A DNA stretch of 8,990 nucleotides from Candidatus Omnitrophota bacterium. GTDB lineage: Bacteria > Omnitrophota > Gorgyraeia > Zapsychrales > Zapsychraceae. Numbering within the stretch: position 1 is the stretch's first letter; each line of letters starts with the position of its first letter. A program made the translations under genes and the position numbers. The stretch lies in the NCBI GenBank assembly GCA_018399915.1, contig JAGYNW010000071.1:1-8990 (forward strand), given 5' to 3'. Under the pieces are notes generated by a model. The model worked only from the letters and a program-made list of their open reading frames with translations, made no database searches and was not told where the DNA came from. Shown one piece after another: positions 6,270 to 8,990 of this stretch.

Positions 6270-8087
6270 ATGAAAACAAAAACCATAACACAGATCTTAA
6301 AATCCGTCTTCGGATACGACTCGTTCCGTCCGCTCCAGGAAACCTGCATTTCATCCGTGCTCCGCAAAAAGGATACGCTGCTGCTTATGCCCACAGGCGG
6401 GGGGAAATCCCTGTGCTACCAGATACCGGCGCTTATTTTTCCCGGCCTGACGGTTGTGATCTCGCCATTGATCTCTTTGATGAAGGACCAGGTGACGCAG
6501 CTAAAGGAATGGGGCGTTGAGGCCGAGGTGCTCAACAGTTCCTTGTCGCCGCAGGAGTATGCCGCCAATCTGCAGCGGGTCGCCTCAGGAACGACCAAAC
6601 TGCTTTTTGTTGCGCCGGAGACATTGTTTAAACCGGATATTCTGGATTTACTGGAACAATGCCGGATAGACTTCATAACCGTGGATGAGGCGCATTGTAT
6701 TTCCGAATGGGGACATGATTTCCGGCCGGATTACCGCCGCATCAAGGATATCCGTCTGCATTTTCCCGGGGCCGTGTTTCTGGCCGTTACCGCCACAGCA
6801 ACAGAGCGGGTGCAGCGGGATATCATCGTCAATTTGGGCCTCAAAGATCCGGCACAATTGACCGCCAGTTTCAACCGCGATAATTTGTTTTACGAGGTCC
6901 TTCCCAAGGAACGGGCAACAGACCAGACCCTGGATTTCTTAAGAAGATTTAAAAAACAAAGCGGCATCATTTATTGCTTTTCCCGTAAGCAGGTGGACAG
7001 GCTCAGCGAGGACCTCAACACCTACGGCTTCAAGGCCCTGCCGTATCATGCCGGGCTGTCCTCTGATGTGCGGCAACGCAATCAGGAATTGTTCATCCGC
7101 GATGATGTGGCCATCATCGTCGCGACCATTGCCTTCGGCATGGGCATCAATAAACCTAATGTGCGGTTTGTGATCCATTACGATCTGCCCAAAAACATTG
7201 AATCGTATTATCAGGAAACCGGACGGGCCGGGCGGGACGGTTTAAACTCGCATTGCCTGTTATTGTTCAGCCCCGGCGACAGCAGCAAGATCCGTTATTT
7301 TATTGATCAAAAACCGGAACCCCAGCAGAGGCATGTTGCCCAGGAGCATTTGAACGCCATCGTCGACTATGCCCAATCCCGCAAATGCCGGCGGATCCCG
7401 TTGATCACGTATTTCGGAGAAGATTACCGGGTTGAGAATTGCGGCCTGTGCGATAATTGCCTTAATCCGAAGCAACCCACTGTGGACTTAACCGCTGAAG
7501 CGGTCAAATTCCTGCAGTGCATCAGCGAAACCGAGGAGATCTTCGGGGCCGGGCACGTGATCCATGTGTTGCGCGGTAGCCAATCCGAACGGGTGCTCCA
7601 ATACCACCATCAGGAATGCCGTTGTTACGGCCAAGGCCAGGAATACTCCTTTCGGCAATGGCAGAATTTATCGCGTCAGTTCATTCAGGAAGGCGCTGTG
7701 GATAAGGAGAACAAATACGGCGTCTTAAGCCTGAACGCCCGGTCATATGCGATCCTCAGCGGCAAGCAGGCCTTTGAAGGCTATCCACCGCCACCGGATA
7801 GGGCCAAATCAAAGGCCAGGAGTGTTTCCCGCCAAGCAAATTATGACCTTAGTCTCTTTGATGTCCTGCGCAAAAAACGCAAGGACCTGGCCGATGCCAA
7901 AGGCGTGCCGCCGTATGTCATCTTTTCCGACAAATCTCTGGTCGATATGTGTGAGAAATTACCAAAAAACACAAATGACTTTTTAGAGATCTACGGGGTG
8001 GGCGAACAGAAATCCAAACGTTTTGGCGATATCTTCCTGCGTATCATCAAGACCCATTTTATTAGGGGTCAGCGCCCTAATCCATAA
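6270..8087 (+). CDS. recQ: ATP-dependent DNA helicase RecQ, 605 aa
   Basis: This is a full-length RecQ, a 3'-5' superfamily 2 helicase acting in recombination repair and replication-fork processing. Seen in order: motif 0 (FGYDSFRPLQ, 14-23); Walker A TGGGKS (42-47); motif Ia VVISPLISLMKDQV; Walker B DEAH (139-142); the RecQ aromatic loop SEWGHDFRP (145-153); TATAT (173-177); motif IV IIYCFSRKQ; motif V IVATIAFGMGINKP; and motif VI QETGRAGRDG (315-324). The RQC zinc site has four cysteines, C373, C391, C394 and C397, followed by the winged-helix region. A C-terminal HRDC domain occupies ~523-595. Length matches E. coli RecQ (about 609). A TTG at 6261 is in frame, but it directly abuts the likely ribosome site GGAA (6257-6260); ATG at 6270 has a nine-base spacing and is preferred. 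The gene follows a terminator, so it is probably expressed separately. Confidence 0.96.
   Translation: MKTKTITQILKSVFGYDSFRPLQETCISSVLRKKDTLLLMPTGGGKSLCYQIPALIFPGLTVVISPLISLMKDQVTQLKEWGVEAEVLNSSLSPQEYAANLQRVASGTTKLLFVAPETLFKPDILDLLEQCRIDFITVDEAHCISEWGHDFRPDYRRIKDIRLHFPGAVFLAVTATATERVQRDIIVNLGLKDPAQLTASFNRDNLFYEVLPKERATDQTLDFLRRFKKQSGIIYCFSRKQVDRLSEDLNTYGFKALPYHAGLSSDVRQRNQELFIRDDVAIIVATIAFGMGINKPNVRFVIHYDLPKNIESYYQETGRAGRDGLNSHCLLLFSPGDSSKIRYFIDQKPEPQQRHVAQEHLNAIVDYAQSRKCRRIPLITYFGEDYRVENCGLCDNCLNPKQPTVDLTAEAVKFLQCISETEEIFGAGHVIHVLRGSQSERVLQYHHQECRCYGQGQEYSFRQWQNLSRQFIQEGAVDKENKYGVLSLNARSYAILSGKQAFEGYPPPPDRAKSKARSVSRQANYDLSLFDVLRKKRKDLADAKGVPPYVIFSDKSLVDMCEKLPKNTNDFLEIYGVGEQKSKRFGDIFLRIIKTHFIRGQRPNP
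8061..8081 (+). repeat. Perfect inverted repeat at the recQ 3' end
   Basis: ATTAGGG (8061-8067) and CCCTAAT (8075-8081) form a perfect 7-bp stem with a seven-base loop, inside the last codons of recQ and ending three bases before its TAA (8085-8087). No T run follows, so it is not a standard intrinsic terminator. It encodes the non-conserved tail of the protein, so it could be an RNA 3'-end stabiliser or chance. Confidence 0.4.
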
Positions 8088-8119
8088 TCCATAAGCGCTC
8101 TAATACAAAAAATCTTCCA

Positions 8120-8156
8120 TATAATTATTGTAGTTTTGAGCCAAAATGCATAAAAT
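8120..8156 (+). promoter_or_regulatory. Weak candidate promoter region for the LOG-family gene
   Basis: The A+T-rich segment has a perfect TATAAT at 8120-8125, but no -35 at the right distance. A second option is TTGTAG (8128-8133), 17 bases, TAAAAT (8151-8156), with a poor -35. Either would give a leader of roughly 80-115 bases containing the hairpins at 8168-8221. Confidence 0.25.
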
Positions 8157-8167
8157 ATGTATCAACG

Positions 8168-8221
8168 CAATACAAGGGATTTTGCCTGCAGCCAAGCGGG
8201 AATCCCGCATTGTGTTCCCGC
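8168..8221 (+). promoter_or_regulatory. Leader with competing hairpins before the LOG-family gene
   Basis: Three pairings that exclude one another are visible. GCGGGAA (8196-8202) pairs with TTCCCGC (8215-8221), seven perfect pairs with a 12-base loop. GCGGG (8196-8200) pairs with CCCGC (8204-8208). GGGATT (8176-8181) pairs with AATCCC (8201-8206), helped by CAAT (8168-8171) with ATTG (8209-8212). The first ends seven bases before AAGGAT (8228-8233), the ribosome site. It could be a recQ terminator with a weak T run (AATTTT) or a regulatory leader. No known riboswitch is recognised. Confidence 0.4.
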
Positions 8222-8242
8222 AATTTTAAGGATCATAGAAAA

Positions 8243-8990
8243 ATGAAACGAATACGTAAAGAATACAAGATAGGCGATGAAACTTTAGACAGCCTAATCG
8301 TCAAAGTCACCCAAAAATGCAGCTCGGATGAAACCGAACGCTTAATCCATGAAATCCTCACAACCGCTGTAAAACTTGGAAATGAATCAGGCGATAAAGG
8401 GGATCTTAAACTTGCCAATAATGCGCTTAAGGAACTCCGGTATTCTTTCAAAATATTTGCACCGTACAGATCCGTTAAAAAAGTAATCATTTTTGGATCC
8501 GCAAGATCAAAAAAGAATTCCGCTGAATATAAGATGGCTGTGAAATTTGCAAGCTTGCTCGCCAAGGAAGGCTTCATGATTGTCACAGGAGGGGGACCCG
8601 GGGTTATGGAAGCAGGGAATAAAGGCGCTGAATCCGGGCAAAGCTTTGCCTTGAATATCCGTCTTCCGTTTGAACAAATGCCGAATCCATACATAGACGA
8701 ACAAGACAAAATCATTAACTTTAAATATTTCTTTACACGAAAGCTGATATTTGTGAAAGAAACTGATGCCACCGCCCTTTTTCCAGGGGGGTTCGGTACA
8801 AATGATGAGGGATTCGAGATGCTCACCTTGATTCAGACAGGCAAATCCAGGCCAAGGCCTATCGTTTTAATGGAACCCGAAGGATCAACATACTGGGCGA
8901 CGTGGCAACGTTTCATTAATGAAGAATTAATAAAAAATGGTTATGCGAATGAGGCCGATCTTAATCTTTTTCACATCTTTAAAAACGTTG
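8243..8990 (+). CDS. LOG-family (TIGR00730-type) Rossmann-fold protein, long form, partial at right edge
   Basis: 249 codons are open to the window edge with no stop. After a ~75-residue N-terminal extension, the Rossmann core starts at VIIFGSARSK (81-90). It continues with VTGGGPGVMEAGNKGA (114-129), the catalytic-type Arg in YFFTRK (R166), and PGGFGTNDEGFE (181-192), the phosphoribohydrolase signature PGGxGTxxE. LOG proteins cleave nucleoside 5'-monophosphates, classically cytokinin ribotides, to base and ribose 5-phosphate; many were mislabelled lysine decarboxylases. The bacterial long form with an N-terminal helical extension has no settled substrate. ATG 8243 is supported by AAGGAT (8228-8233) nine bases upstream, and coding begins immediately there. 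It follows recQ on the same strand by 155 bases with leader structure between, so it is probably an independent unit. It is less G+C-rich than recQ. Confidence 0.9.
   Translation, partial: MKRIRKEYKIGDETLDSLIVKVTQKCSSDETERLIHEILTTAVKLGNESGDKGDLKLANNALKELRYSFKIFAPYRSVKKVIIFGSARSKKNSAEYKMAVKFASLLAKEGFMIVTGGGPGVMEAGNKGAESGQSFALNIRLPFEQMPNPYIDEQDKIINFKYFFTRKLIFVKETDATALFPGGFGTNDEGFEMLTLIQTGKSRPRPIVLMEPEGSTYWATWQRFINEELIKNGYANEADLNLFHIFKNV

Noticed and set aside
8233..8826. 197-codon minus-strand open frame opposite the LOG gene
   Set aside because: The plus strand carries unmistakable LOG-family motifs over the whole stretch; the minus frame is a low-complexity Ser/Leu/Phe shadow.
1..8990. Search by eye for CRISPR arrays, tRNA or rRNA genes, transposases and toxin-antitoxin pairs
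   Set aside because: No regularly spaced repeats, cloverleaf-like sequences or transposase motifs were found, and the small ORFs do not match known toxin or antitoxin patterns.

Overview
The window is ordinary bacterial chromosome, gene-dense and free of RNA genes, CRISPR arrays, phage or insertion-sequence genes. Several genes (a ferredoxin-linked 2-oxoacid oxidoreductase fragment, a rubrerythrin-type ferritin-like protein) fit an anaerobe or microaerophile. A secreted BON-domain protein and an RND/MMPL exporter point to a Gram-negative-type envelope. The phylum cannot be fixed from the sequence; Desulfobacterota or Omnitrophota-like lineages are guesses only. Genes use the standard code with strong Shine-Dalgarno sites in places.

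Layout. Bases 1-477 hold the cut-off end of a fused gamma-alpha 2-oxoacid:ferredoxin oxidoreductase subunit. It stops abruptly inside the alpha pyrimidine-binding domain and looks like a broken gene. Bases 569-1394 are a two-gene unit: a rubrerythrin-family protein and a small cupin. Converging on it from the minus strand (1403-3529) is a complete 708-residue MMPL/RND-type transporter. A 191-base divergent intergenic region separates it from a plus-strand envelope cassette: a 511-residue secreted protein made of six tandem BON domains, chaB, and a 127-residue four-helix membrane protein. A hairpin lies between the BON gene and chaB. Downstream is a 28-codon hydrophobic mini-gene that is in frame with an upstream mini-ORF across a single TGA. 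The run ends at a good intrinsic terminator (6198-6228). Then come a full-length RecQ helicase (6270-8087) and, after a 155-base leader with competing hairpins, a long-form LOG-family protein that runs off the right edge (8243-8990).

How they may work together. The rubrerythrin/cupin pair is plausibly peroxide or redox defence. The six-BON/ChaB/membrane-protein cassette looks like an envelope or osmotic-stress module and is the least-described part of the window. recQ and the LOG gene are housekeeping-like neighbours; recQ appears clearly richer in G+C than the genes around it. I see no unmistakable new system. The best leads are the BON-ChaB-membrane cassette and the tiny hydrophobic ORF with its in-frame TGA.
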